Shown piece after piece: positions 7,712-15,992 of a DNA stretch of 64,000 nt. The notes beneath the pieces are model-generated. The model had not been told where the DNA came from and searched no databases. It worked only from the letters and a program-made list of their open reading frames with translations. This stretch comes from Ancylothrix sp. D3o. GTDB taxonomy: Bacteria > Cyanobacteriota > Cyanobacteriia > Cyanobacteriales > Oscillatoriaceae. Location: contig NZ_JAMXEX010000001.1 in NCBI RefSeq assembly GCF_025370775.1, positions 496,001 to 560,000 of the forward strand. Reading direction: 5' to 3'. The position numbers and the translations under genes were made by a program. Positions within the stretch are counted from its first letter, which is position 1. Each line of letters begins with the position of its first letter.

Positions 7712-9622
7712 GTGCTGAAAAATTGGGGGGCTAGAAAGGGGGCAACTTTAGGGGTATTGCCCCTACGGTTGCATTTTTGGGGTAATAAGAAGGGGACAAC
7801 CACCCTTCGACAGGCTCAGGGGAAACCAGGGGTATTGCCCCTAGGGTTGTTTTTAGTAATTTTAGTTTTTTTGGTGATAGGTTTGTCGGGGTGCAGCGGG
7901 TCTTTTTTAAAACAGCCGACTGCTAGGGGTTCGCAATTGGTAACGGCTATTTTAAGTGACCCAAAAACGTTTAATTGGGCGTTGGTGCAAGAATTTCCTA
8001 ATGTGTTTTTGATTACTTATGAAGGGTTAACAAGTGAAAATAGCGTTACAGGAAAAATTGAGCCTGCTTTAGCGGAATCTTGGGAAGTTTCTAAGGACAA
8101 AAAGCGCATTGTTTTTACTTTGAGAGAAAATTTGAAATGGTCGGATGGTCAACCGCTGACGGCGGATGATGTGGTGTTTACTTACAATGATGTGGTTTTT
8201 AATAAAGAGATTCCAACGGATGCGAGAGATAGTTTAAAGGTGGGTAAACGAGGTTTATTTCCGGCGGTGAAGAAGCTAGATAGGCGCAGGGTGGAGTTTA
8301 GGTTTCCTGAAGCTTTTTCGCCGTTTTTTCGCACAACAACAGGGCCGGCTTCTGATGGGGTGGCTATTTTACCAAAACACGCTCTTGAAAAGTCGATTAA
8401 AACTAAAAATGCGGAGGGAAAACTGCAATTTTTATCAACTTGGGCGGTGGATACTGATCCAGATAAAATTGTGGTGAATGGCCCTTATAAGATGGAAAGT
8501 TATTTAACGAGTCAGCGGTTGGTATTTCGGCGAAATCCCTATTACTGGCGCAAGGATGAAAAGGGAAATCAATTGCCAAAGATTGAGAGAATTATTTGGC
8601 AAATTACCGATAATATGGATACGCAACTTTTGCGTTTTCGTTCACAAGATTTAGATACAACAGATGGCTGGGGAAGGATGCGACCGGAAGATTTTCCGCT
8701 ATTAAAAAGAGAAGAAAAACGAGGCAATTTTAGAATTTATACGGCGGGCCCGCGTCCGGGGACAACATTTATTGCTTTTAATTTAAATAAGGGACGTAGA
8801 GATGGGAAATTTTTGGTTGATCCGGTTAAGTCGGGTTGGTTTAATACTGTTGAATTTAGACAGGCGATTGCTTATGGAATTGACCGGCAAACGATCATAA
8901 ATAATAGTTTAAGGGGGTTAGGTGAGTTGCAAAATTCGCCGATTTCGGTGCAAAGCCCTTATTATATTTCTCCAAAAGAAGGCTTAAAACTTTATAATTA
9001 TAATGTTGAAAAGTCGAAGGAGTTATTGAGGCAGGCCGGTTTCAAATATAATGAAAAAGGCGAGTTATTTGATAAAGCGGGCAACCGTGTTCGTTTTACG
9101 CTGATTACGAATGCAGAAAACCAAACTCGTGTAGGAATGGGGGCACAAATTAAACAAAATTTGAGTAAAATTGGCATACAAGTTGATTTTAACCCAATGG
9201 CTTTTAATAGCGTTGTGGATAAGCTGACAAATACGCTTGATTGGGAGTGTTATTTGTTAGGATTCACCGGCGGAATTGAACCCCACACCGGCGCGAATGT
9301 GTGGCTGACAGATGGGGGTTTGCATAGCTTTAATCAAAAACCGCTGGCTGATCAAGGTATAGAAGGCAGAGAAATTGCCCCTTGGGAGCAAAAAATTGAA
9401 GATTTGTATATTCAAGGATCACAAGAATTTGATGAAGCAAAAAGAAAAGCCATTTATGCCGAAACACAACAATTAACCCAAGAATATCTGCCAATGATTT
9501 ATCTAGTAAATCCTTATTCAATGACAGCAATTCGCAACAATATTGAAGGCGTAAAATATTCCTCCTTGGGAGGAGCATTTTGGAATATCTATAACCTAAA
9601 AATCTCCAATAACCCCCAATAA
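7712..9622 (+). CDS. Family-5 solute-binding lipoprotein, copy 2 (repeat-derived N-terminal extension)
   Basis: Paralogue of the preceding gene with the same motifs (LKWSDGQPLTADDVVFTY, RRNPYYWRKDE, FRQAIAYGIDRQTI), so again the binding component of a peptide/nickel-type importer. As read from the GTG at 7712 it has 636 residues and a lipobox IGLSGC at Cys61, far from the N-terminus. Residues about 10-45 are encoded by a repeat-like DNA segment (7738-7852), giving an n-region with many Lys/Arg. Cutting that segment out would leave a normal short signal, MLKN plus the hydrophobic core. Alternatively translation begins at an in-frame TTG at 7835 or 7847. Copy 1 lacks this extension. Confidence 0.88.
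   Translation: MLKNWGARKGATLGVLPLRLHFWGNKKGTTTLRQAQGKPGVLPLGLFLVILVFLVIGLSGCSGSFLKQPTARGSQLVTAILSDPKTFNWALVQEFPNVFLITYEGLTSENSVTGKIEPALAESWEVSKDKKRIVFTLRENLKWSDGQPLTADDVVFTYNDVVFNKEIPTDARDSLKVGKRGLFPAVKKLDRRRVEFRFPEAFSPFFRTTTGPASDGVAILPKHALEKSIKTKNAEGKLQFLSTWAVDTDPDKIVVNGPYKMESYLTSQRLVFRRNPYYWRKDEKGNQLPKIERIIWQITDNMDTQLLRFRSQDLDTTDGWGRMRPEDFPLLKREEKRGNFRIYTAGPRPGTTFIAFNLNKGRRDGKFLVDPVKSGWFNTVEFRQAIAYGIDRQTIINNSLRGLGELQNSPISVQSPYYISPKEGLKLYNYNVEKSKELLRQAGFKYNEKGELFDKAGNRVRFTLITNAENQTRVGMGAQIKQNLSKIGIQVDFNPMAFNSVVDKLTNTLDWECYLLGFTGGIEPHTGANVWLTDGGLHSFNQKPLADQGIEGREIAPWEQKIEDLYIQGSQEFDEAKRKAIYAETQQLTQEYLPMIYLVNPYSMTAIRNNIEGVKYSSLGGAFWNIYNLKISNNPQ
7738..7852. repeat. Repeat element inside the 5' end of the second binding-protein gene
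   Basis: Two near-identical small palindromes, AGGGGTATTGCCCCT (at about 7750 and 7828), flank a TTCGACAGGCTCAGG segment of a kind usually found between genes in cyanobacteria. The segment lies in frame within the signal-peptide region of the lipoprotein gene starting at 7712 and introduces no stop codon. Confidence 0.6.
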
Positions 9623-9634
9623 CCCGCTATAAAC

Positions 9635-9670
9635 TATCTGCGTTTATCTGCGTTTATCTGCGGTTAAAAA
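9635..9670. repeat. Dispersed TCTGCG repeat (3 units)
   Basis: Three tandem TCTGCGTTTA-type decamers ending TCTGCGGTTAAAAAA, 27 bases before larB. Members of the same family occur at 10485-10518 (reversed), 31769-31804, 39020-39057, 43803-43836 (degenerate), 46209-46246 (degenerate), 58037-58074, 60499-60561 (interrupted, reversed) and 61297-61312 (fragment). All lie between genes. Confidence 0.75.
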
Positions 9671-9696
9671 ATTCTTAAAAAATCCCCAAACTAAAC

Positions 9697-10482
9697 ATGG
9701 ACTCAGAAACCTTAAAAAACCTCCTTCAATCAGTTGCAAAAGGCAACATAACCCCAGAAATAGCAGCCGAAAAATTAAAGCATTTTGATTATGAAAACGT
9801 CGGAGATTTTGCCAAAATAGATAATCACAGAAGTTTGCGAACCGGCTTCCCAGAGGTAATTTGGGGCCCCGGAAAAACGCCGACTCAAATTGCTCAAATT
9901 ATGGAAAATATGCGCCAGAATTATCCGGTGGTGATGGCGACGCGCATAGAAGCCCAAGTTTTTGCTGAGTTAGATGAAAAACTTCCTGGTTTATTCTATT
10001 ACCCAGAAGCGCGGATTTGTGCGACGGCACCGGCACCTTTAGAGCCAAAATATGAGGGTGTAATTGGCATTTTATCTGCTGGTACTGCCGACTTGCCGGT
10101 GGCGGAGGAGGCGGCTTGTACAGCTTCCCTTTGTGGTTTTGAGGTGTTACGTTTGTGGGATGTTGGAGTGTCAGGAATTCACCGGCTTTTAAGCAATCGT
10201 CATGTAATTGCGGCGGCGGATGTTTTAATTGTTGTAGCGGGGATGGAAGGTGCTTTGCCAAGTGTGGTAGGGGGAATGGCAGATTGTCCTGTGATTGGCG
10301 TTCCTACAAGTGTTGGTTATGGGGCAAGTTTTGGGGGTGTGGCGCCGCTTTTAACGATGCTGAATTCTTGTGCGGCGGGGGTGGGAGTTGTTAATATTGA
10401 TAATGGTTTTGGTGCGGCTATGTTGGCGGGGCAAATTTTGCGAACTGCCTTGAGGGTGGGGAGGCGAGAAGGGGGTTTTTAA
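9697..10482 (+). CDS. larB: Nickel-pincer cofactor biosynthesis protein LarB
   Basis: LarB carboxylates and hydrolyses nicotinic acid adenine dinucleotide, the first step to the nickel-pincer nucleotide cofactor of lactate racemase-type enzymes. 261 residues, close to family length. Seen: the N-terminal helical segment ending FAKIDNHRSLRTGFPEVIWG (residues about 40-60), then an AIR-carboxylase (PurE)-like domain at about 120-250 with ILSAGTADLPVAEEA, DVGVSGIHRLL, VAGMEGALPSVVGG and PVIGVPTSVGYGASFGG. It resembles PurE and is often misnamed as such, but the N-terminal domain and these motifs fit LarB. No larA, larC or larE neighbour is present. Confidence 0.9.
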   Translation: MDSETLKNLLQSVAKGNITPEIAAEKLKHFDYENVGDFAKIDNHRSLRTGFPEVIWGPGKTPTQIAQIMENMRQNYPVVMATRIEAQVFAELDEKLPGLFYYPEARICATAPAPLEPKYEGVIGILSAGTADLPVAEEAACTASLCGFEVLRLWDVGVSGIHRLLSNRHVIAAADVLIVVAGMEGALPSVVGGMADCPVIGVPTSVGYGASFGGVAPLLTMLNSCAAGVGVVNIDNGFGAAMLAGQILRTALRVGRREGGF

Positions 10483-10484
10483 AA

Positions 10485-10518
10485 CCGCATCCTATAGCAG
10501 ATAAACGCGGATAGGTTT
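10485..10518. repeat. Dispersed TCTGCG-family repeat, reverse orientation
   Basis: Read on the minus strand: CCGCGTTTATCTGCTATAGG followed by ATGCGGTT. It matches the element at 46209-46246, including the GCTATAGGATGCGGTT end. It lies between the convergent larB and coaE. Confidence 0.6.
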
Positions 10519-10534
10519 TTGGTGGGGATTGGGT

Positions 10535-11155
10535 TTATTTGGGTTGGGTTTTTAGGGTTTTGTCTATTTGTTTTTGAAGGTTTTTTTGGGTGGTTGAGTT
10601 GTCTAAAATAAGGGTTGCTAGGTTGCATTTTTCCTCTAGCGACATTTGGCTTTTGATTCGGGTTTCTGCTTGTTCTTGGCTGAGGTTGTCTCGTTGCATT
10701 AGGCGTTTAATTTGCGTTTCTGGGTTACAATAGACCACCCAAATTTCTGTGACTAAATCGGTCATTTGGGCTTCAAATAATAAGGGTATTGCTAAGACAA
10801 TTGTGGGGTGAGAGGTGTTTGAAATTGCTTCGACAAAGCGCTGGCGGACGTAGGGATGAATTTGCGATTCTACCCACCGGCGTTCGTCGGAATTGTTAAA
10901 AATAATACTGCCTAATTTTGGCCGGTTTAAACTGCCATCTGCTAAGAGAATATCTGGGTATCTGCTGGCAAATTTTTCTAAAATTGGCGAACCGACAGCC
11001 ACCGCTTCCCGCGCCAAAATATCGGCATCAAAAACCGGCAGTCCGTATTTTTCCGCCAAATAGTTAGAAACGGTGGTTTTGCCGGTGGCGATGCTGCCGG
11101 TTAAACCAATAATGCGTTTTTTGTTGTTAGAGTCTCTGAATGTTTTTAAGTGCAT
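10535..11155 (-). CDS. coaE: Dephospho-CoA kinase CoaE
   Basis: Last step of coenzyme A synthesis: phosphorylates the 3'-OH of the ribose of dephospho-CoA. 206 residues, normal. Seen: P-loop GLTGSIATGKTT at residues 17-28, FDADILAREAV near 38, the HPYVRQRF segment, PLLFEAQM near 125, and the RLMQRDNLSQEQAETRI lid region near 150. The start ATG lies inside the end of the upstream TPR gene (29-base overlap), with an AAGAGG ribosome site within that gene, so translation of the two is probably coupled. Confidence 0.95.
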   Translation of the reverse strand: MHLKTFRDSNNKKRIIGLTGSIATGKTTVSNYLAEKYGLPVFDADILAREAVAVGSPILEKFASRYPDILLADGSLNRPKLGSIIFNNSDERRWVESQIHPYVRQRFVEAISNTSHPTIVLAIPLLFEAQMTDLVTEIWVVYCNPETQIKRLMQRDNLSQEQAETRIKSQMSLEEKCNLATLILDNSTTQKNLQKQIDKTLKTQPK

Positions 11156-11969
11156 TAATAGCCTCTTGATATTCTTTTATATTGCCTTGTTGTTGATACA
11201 AACCGGCAGCTTTTTCTAAATCTTCGCTGGCGGCTTGATTATTTTGGAATTTTAGCTGGGTAGTGGCGCGATTTTTATAAGCATCGGCAGCGCTGATATT
11301 TCCCCAGTTTTGATTTATTTGGATGGCTTGATTGTAGGAATCAAGGGCTTTTTGATAGTTGCCTAAATCAAAAAAAGCTATCCCTCGATAATGCCAAGCT
11401 AGGGAGTTATTTTGATTGCGCTGCAATGACATATCATAATCTTTAATTGCTCCCAATTTATCGCCTATTGCAAACCGAGAACGTCCCCGATTTAAATAAG
11501 CGGTTGCATCATTTTGATTAATTAAAAGCGCTTGGGTGTAATCTGTTAAGGCTTCTTGATGTTTTCCTAACACTGCTTTTACGACGCCTCGATTATGATA
11601 GGCGAGGGCATTATTTGGTTGCAGTTGAATAACTTTTGTGTAATCATCTATTGCTCCTTGGTTATCTCCAATGCGGCGTTTTGCTAATCCTCTTCCTAAA
11701 TAAGCTTCTGCTAAACTGGGACTAATTTGTAAGGCTTGGGTGTAATTTTCTATGGCTGCTTGATAGTTGCCGGTTTGTAAGAAATTGTTGGCTTGATTGT
11801 AATAATTCTGCCCCAAAATTTGCTGATTTGGCGGCGGAAAATAGGGAATGGGGGCGTTATTTCCTCGGAGTTGGGCTATTTGTTTGGCGGCAGTTGGGGC
11901 CGGTGTGCAAATTATCACCGGCATCGATATCAAAGCAAAAAATATGAAATTAAACTGTTTGTAATTCAT
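11127..11969 (-). CDS. TPR-repeat protein with signal peptide
   Basis: Likely an exported protein-interaction scaffold. 280 residues. Residues 1-28 form a signal peptide (FIFFALISMPVIICTPAPTAA). From about residue 55 come six or seven tetratricopeptide repeats of 34 residues, for example NYYNQANNFLQTGNYQAAIE, AYLGRGLAKRRIGDNQGAID and AYHNRGVVKAVLGKHQEAL. No catalytic domain. It lies 18 bases after the cobA-hemD stop and overlaps coaE by 29 bases, so the three genes form an operon, although nothing links the TPR protein to tetrapyrrole or CoA synthesis. Confidence 0.88.
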   Translation of the reverse strand: MNYKQFNFIFFALISMPVIICTPAPTAAKQIAQLRGNNAPIPYFPPPNQQILGQNYYNQANNFLQTGNYQAAIENYTQALQISPSLAEAYLGRGLAKRRIGDNQGAIDDYTKVIQLQPNNALAYHNRGVVKAVLGKHQEALTDYTQALLINQNDATAYLNRGRSRFAIGDKLGAIKDYDMSLQRNQNNSLAWHYRGIAFFDLGNYQKALDSYNQAIQINQNWGNISAADAYKNRATTQLKFQNNQAASEDLEKAAGLYQQQGNIKEYQEAINALKNIQRL

Positions 11970-11987
11970 GGCGATAGCTTGGCATTT

Positions 11988-13550
11988 TTACCCGTAATGG
12001 TGGATGAGGGATTGAAATAATCCTTCCATCGTATATTCTTGCGCTTCTAAATCAACTCTTCCGAATAATTCTAGGCAAGTTTTGGAAGTTTGGGGGCCAA
12101 TGGATGCTAAACAAACGTTTTCTAATAATGAGGCGATACCGCTTCCGCCAATATCTGCTTTTTGGATAAGATGGCAAAAGTTTTTGACTGTTTTTGAACT
12201 GGCAAAGGTGATAATATCAACGCGGTGATTTTGCAAGGCTTCCCATGCTTGGGGAACGATTTTTTCGGGACAGCGGGATTCGTAGGCCGCGACTTCTATT
12301 ACTTTGGCATTTTTGGCGGTTAATTCTTTTACTAATACTTCCCTTCCGCCGCTTTCTACTCTGGGAAATAATATGGTTTTTCCTGCAACCTTTTCTGGAA
12401 AATTTTCTACTAAACTATCGGCGACAAAGTTGGGGGGAATAAAGTCTGGTTGAATCTGGCGTTGCTGCAAACTTTGGGCGGTTTTTTCGCCGACTACGGC
12501 TATTTTTAAGTTGGCTAGGGCGCGAGCATCTTTGTTTTGGGCGAGCAATCTTTCAAAAAAGTAATCTACGCCGTTTGTTGAGGTGAGAATTAACCAATCA
12601 AATTGGGATAAGTTGGCTATGCTGTTATCGAGTTCTTCCCAAGAGGAAGGGGGGCCAATTTGAAGTGCCGGCATTTCTATGACGTTTGCACCGGCTGCTT
12701 CTAAACGCTTAGTAAAACTGCCAGATTGGCCGGCGGAACGAGTTACCAAAACGGTTTTGTTGCTTAAGGGTGCATCCATAGTATTGAGAATTGGAGGTTT
12801 TAGATTAAGAATTTGTTTAGGAGAATTGTTGATAAAAAATTCGCGCAGGCGCACGACTTCTCCAATGACAATTATGGCAGGGGAAAGTGATTCTCCGTTT
12901 GTTTTAAAGGAAATATTTCCGAGATTTCCTGTCCAGATTTTTTGATCGGGATGGCTGCTGGAACGAATGACGGCAACGGGGGTGGAAATGGGTTTGCCAT
13001 GCCGGTGTAATTGATGGATAATTTCATCTAATTGCCGGCCTCCCATTAAAATAACTAAGGTTTCTATATTGGCTAAACTTTGCCAGTCTAGGGCGTCGGG
13101 TTCGTGAGCGCTGAGGACGGCAAAACATCGACTTAAAACGGGATCTGTTAGGGGTATTCCTGCTAGTAAAGGGGCGGCTAAGGCTGAGGAAATACCGGGG
13201 ATAATTTCAAAGTTACAGTCTGCTTTTTGTAAGGCTTGAATTTCGGAGGCGACGCGCCCAAATATAAAAGGATCTCCGCTTTTTAAACGGATGACTTGTT
13301 TTCCTTTTTGGCATTGTTCAACTAATAGCCGGTCGATTTCTTCTTGGGGAGTGCTGGGTTTTCCGCCGCGTTTTCCGACTTCAATTAATGTGGCGTTGAT
13401 CGGCACTATTTTTAACATTTCTTGATTGATCAGCGCGTCATAGACCAAAACTTCAGCAGATGCTAGTAAATTGTAGGCTTCTACGGTTAGATAAGATAAA
13501 TTTCCGGGGCCGGCACCGACTAAATAAACTTTGCCTTTTGCTATTGTCAT
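11988..13550 (-). CDS. cobA-hemD: Uroporphyrinogen-III C-methyltransferase / uroporphyrinogen-III synthase fusion (CobA-HemD)
   Basis: Bifunctional tetrapyrrole enzyme of 520 residues. Residues 1-245 are a SAM-dependent uroporphyrinogen-III methyltransferase that makes precorrin-2, on the path to sirohaem and cobalamin. Seen: KVYLVGAGPGNLSYLT, VYDALIN, RLKSGDPFIFGR, and PGISSALAAPLLAGIPLTDP. Residues about 260-520 are uroporphyrinogen-III synthase (HemD), with VLVTRSAGQSGSFTKRLEAAGA, DWLILTSTNGVDYFFERL and FASSKTVKNF. HemD is the cyclising step needed for all haem and chlorophyll. It is divergent from cysH, and sirohaem is the cofactor of sulfite and nitrite reductases, so the head-to-head layout makes metabolic sense. 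Confidence 0.95.
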   Translation of the reverse strand: MTIAKGKVYLVGAGPGNLSYLTVEAYNLLASAEVLVYDALINQEMLKIVPINATLIEVGKRGGKPSTPQEEIDRLLVEQCQKGKQVIRLKSGDPFIFGRVASEIQALQKADCNFEIIPGISSALAAPLLAGIPLTDPVLSRCFAVLSAHEPDALDWQSLANIETLVILMGGRQLDEIIHQLHRHGKPISTPVAVIRSSSHPDQKIWTGNLGNISFKTNGESLSPAIIVIGEVVRLREFFINNSPKQILNLKPPILNTMDAPLSNKTVLVTRSAGQSGSFTKRLEAAGANVIEMPALQIGPPSSWEELDNSIANLSQFDWLILTSTNGVDYFFERLLAQNKDARALANLKIAVVGEKTAQSLQQRQIQPDFIPPNFVADSLVENFPEKVAGKTILFPRVESGGREVLVKELTAKNAKVIEVAAYESRCPEKIVPQAWEALQNHRVDIITFASSKTVKNFCHLIQKADIGGSGIASLLENVCLASIGPQTSKTCLELFGRVDLEAQEYTMEGLFQSLIHHYG

Positions 13551-13835
13551 AGATCCTTTTTTTTGGAGGAATTTTTGATGGTTATTACAGTTTAAATGTT
13601 TTACAAATTAAATAGAATTGCAGCCTAAGTGAATTGGATTTAACTGCATCCTCACATAGCTTAGACTGTAAGATGTTTAGCTAATACATACCATATTTCT
13701 GAGGCTCTCGATAGCGGTTTGGACATAGGTTTATCGCGGTTTTATCATAAAATACGGATTCCCGATCAAGTTAGGCGACATTATCGAGTAAAATCAGGAA
13801 TGTAAAATACGCAACTTTTTGAGAGTTAACAACGC

Positions 13836-14567
13836 ATGGTCTGCTCGCAACAAGCTGACATTGATAATTCGCACCTTGATTTGGACGAACTTAATGAGAG
13901 ATTTGAAAACGCGCACCCCAAGGAAATTTTGGCCTGGTGTCTTCGCAACATCCCCACCGGCCTGATCCAAACCAGCGCTTTTGGTGTCACCGGCATGGTA
14001 ATTATGGATCTTTTGTATCGGGAACTAAAGCCTAATCCGCCTGTGCCGGTGTTGTTTTTGGATACGCTTCACCATTTTAAAGAAACTCTTGACCTTGTGG
14101 AACGCAGTCGCCAGCACTACAATTTGGATCTCAGAGTGTATAAGGTAATTGATGCTGAGTCCCGCGAACTTTTTGCGCGTCGCTATGGTGATTTGCTGTG
14201 GGAAAAGGATGTGCAAAAATTTCACTATCTCACAAAGGTTGAGCCTTTGCAGCGGGGTTTATCAGAGTTGAATACACAGGCTTGGATAACTGGCCGGCGT
14301 AGGGATCAATCTGATAGTCGCACAAAGTTATTCGTTTTTGAGCGAGATATCAAAAAACGCATTAAGGTCAATCCTTTGGCGTCTTGGACTCGCAAAGAAA
14401 CGTGGTCTTATGTGTTGGAGCATAATGTTCCTTATAATGTGCTACATGATATGGGGTATGCCAGCATTGGTGATGAACCGCTGACGACGCCGGTGGGAGC
14501 AGACGAGCACGAGCGGGCGGGCCGGTGGCGTGGTACCGGCAAGACAGAGTGTGGGATTCACATCTAA
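13836..14567 (+). CDS. cysH: Phosphoadenylyl-sulfate (PAPS) reductase CysH
   Basis: Reduces PAPS to sulfite with thioredoxin in assimilatory sulfate reduction. 243 residues. Seen: the PP-loop-like start QTSAFGVTGMVIMDLL near residue 48, FLDTLHHFKETLDLV near 74, ITGRRRDQSDSR near 150, VNPLASWTRKETW near 182, and the C-terminal catalytic KTECGIHI. The CC...CxxC iron-sulfur motif of APS reductases is absent, so the PAPS type is more likely. The 285-base divergent region to cobA-hemD (13551-13835) should contain both promoters; I saw no motif I can name there. Confidence 0.95.
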   Translation: MVCSQQADIDNSHLDLDELNERFENAHPKEILAWCLRNIPTGLIQTSAFGVTGMVIMDLLYRELKPNPPVPVLFLDTLHHFKETLDLVERSRQHYNLDLRVYKVIDAESRELFARRYGDLLWEKDVQKFHYLTKVEPLQRGLSELNTQAWITGRRRDQSDSRTKLFVFERDIKKRIKVNPLASWTRKETWSYVLEHNVPYNVLHDMGYASIGDEPLTTPVGADEHERAGRWRGTGKTECGIHI

Positions 14568-14683
14568 TTTACTGTGGGTAAAAAGTCAGTCGTCAGTGAC
14601 AGATTCGGTATGTTTGTAAGAGTCAATAAAACTGACTACTGACTAAATTTTATGGGGGGAATTATGAAAATAGTAAAATTGAG

Positions 14684-14715
14684 AAACCCGGTTTTTATTA
14701 CAAACCGGGTTTTTT
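14684..14715 (+). terminator. Hairpin terminator downstream of cysH
   Basis: AAACCCGGTTT-TTATTAC-AAACCGGGTTT followed by a T run: an 11-base perfect stem with a U-tract on the plus strand, 117 bases after the cysH stop. Confidence 0.8.
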
Positions 14716-14760
14716 AGGTTTAGGCTATAATGTTTGATAAAACTGCGGAAGTTTAGGCAG

Positions 14761-15333
14761 ATGTTTATTCCAAAAAATAATTTCTACATTTCCCCGGCAG
14801 ATTATTTAGAAGCTGAACAAATCAGCCCTATTAAACATGAATACCGGCGGGGTCATGTTTATGCAATGACGGGGGCAAAAAATCCTCATGTTGTGATTGC
14901 AGGAAACCTAGTAAGGCGGTTAGGTAATCATCTTGATGAAAGTAACTGCATCGTCTTAACATCTGATACAAAAGTCCGACTTGAGGAAGCAAATTGTTAT
15001 TATTATCCTGATGTGGCTGTAACCTGTGATCAACGGGATACAACTTCAACGGATGATTTTATTCGCTATCCCGTTTTGATAGTAGAAGTGCTTTCTCGTT
15101 CGACGGAGAATTTTGATAGAACTGAGAAATTTGCTGATTATCAAACTTGCTCTACGCTGCGGGAATATGTATTAGTAAGTCAAAACCAGATGAAGGTCGA
15201 ATGTTTCCGTTTGGATGAGTCGGGAAATTGGAATTCACAAATTTATGAAAAAGGTTCGGAGGTTTATTTAGAAAGCGTAGATTTTCAGGTTTCAATTACG
15301 GATATTTATCAAAAAGTAGCGGGGTTAATCTAA
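14761..15333 (+). CDS. Uma2 family endonuclease (DUF820), copy 1
   Basis: PD-(D/E)xK nuclease-fold protein of the Uma2 family, which is very abundant in cyanobacteria; biological role unknown. 190 residues from the ATG at 14761. A TTG 27 bases upstream is in frame, but the second copy starts at the equivalent ATG, so I prefer it. Seen: LEAEQISPIKHEYRRGHVYAMTG near residues 16-38, the likely catalytic YYYPDVAVTCD near 80-90, and VLIVEVLSRSTENFDRTEKFADY near 103-125. Almost identical to the next gene except for residues about 41-70. Catalytic motifs look intact in both. Confidence 0.88.
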   Translation: MFIPKNNFYISPADYLEAEQISPIKHEYRRGHVYAMTGAKNPHVVIAGNLVRRLGNHLDESNCIVLTSDTKVRLEEANCYYYPDVAVTCDQRDTTSTDDFIRYPVLIVEVLSRSTENFDRTEKFADYQTCSTLREYVLVSQNQMKVECFRLDESGNWNSQIYEKGSEVYLESVDFQVSITDIYQKVAGLI

Positions 15334-15392
15334 TTTAAAAAATCTCTAATTTTAGAAAGTGCTTAAATTAATTTAAAAAGGAGTTTTCCTAG

Positions 15393-15965
15393 ATGTTTGT
15401 CTCTAAAAACAATTTTTACATTTCACCAGCAGATTATTTAGAAGCTGAACAAATCAGTCCGATTAAACATGAATATCGGCGGGGTCATGTTTATGCAATG
15501 ACGGGGGCAAAAAAACCTCATATTGTGATTGCAGGAAACTATATTACCCTGCTTAATAATCATCTCCGTAATAGCCCCTGTCTAGTTCTTTCATCAGATA
15601 TCAAAGTCCGACTTGAGGAAGCAAATTGTTATTATTATCCTGATGTGGCTGTAACCTGTGATCAACGGGATACAACTTCAACGGATGATTTTATTCGCTA
15701 TCCCGTTTTGATAGTAGAAGTGCTTTCTCGTTCGACGGAGAATTTTGATAGAACTGAGAAATTTGCTGATTATCAAACTTGCCCTACGCTGCGGGAATAT
15801 GTATTAGTAAGTCAAAACGAGATGAAGGTCGAGTGTTTCCGTTTGGATGAGTCTGGAAATTGGAATTCACAAATTTATGAAAAAGGTTCGGAGGTTTATT
15901 TAGAAAGCGTAGATTTTCAGGTTTCAATTACGGATATTTATCAAAAAGTCCCTGGCATTGTCTAA
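15393..15965 (+). CDS. Uma2 family endonuclease (DUF820), copy 2
   Basis: Tandem duplicate of the preceding gene, also 190 residues, with an AAGGAG ribosome site before its ATG. Residues 1-40 and 71-190 match copy 1 almost exactly, down to long stretches of identical DNA, including the PDVAVTCD and VEVLSRSTENFDRTEKF motifs. Residues about 41-70 (IVIAGNYITLLNNHLRNSPC versus VVIAGNLVRRLGNHLDESNC) differ strongly. This suggests a recent duplication plus either local diversification or conversion from a third copy. The two proteins could form a heterodimer; that is inference. Confidence 0.88.
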   Translation: MFVSKNNFYISPADYLEAEQISPIKHEYRRGHVYAMTGAKKPHIVIAGNYITLLNNHLRNSPCLVLSSDIKVRLEEANCYYYPDVAVTCDQRDTTSTDDFIRYPVLIVEVLSRSTENFDRTEKFADYQTCPTLREYVLVSQNEMKVECFRLDESGNWNSQIYEKGSEVYLESVDFQVSITDIYQKVPGIV

Positions 15966-15992
15966 TCAATAATCCTTACTTTGAGCAAAAAA

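Noticed and set aside
9697-10482. PurE (AIR carboxylase) for the larB gene
   Set aside because: The N-terminal domain and total length fit LarB; classical PurE is about 165 residues.
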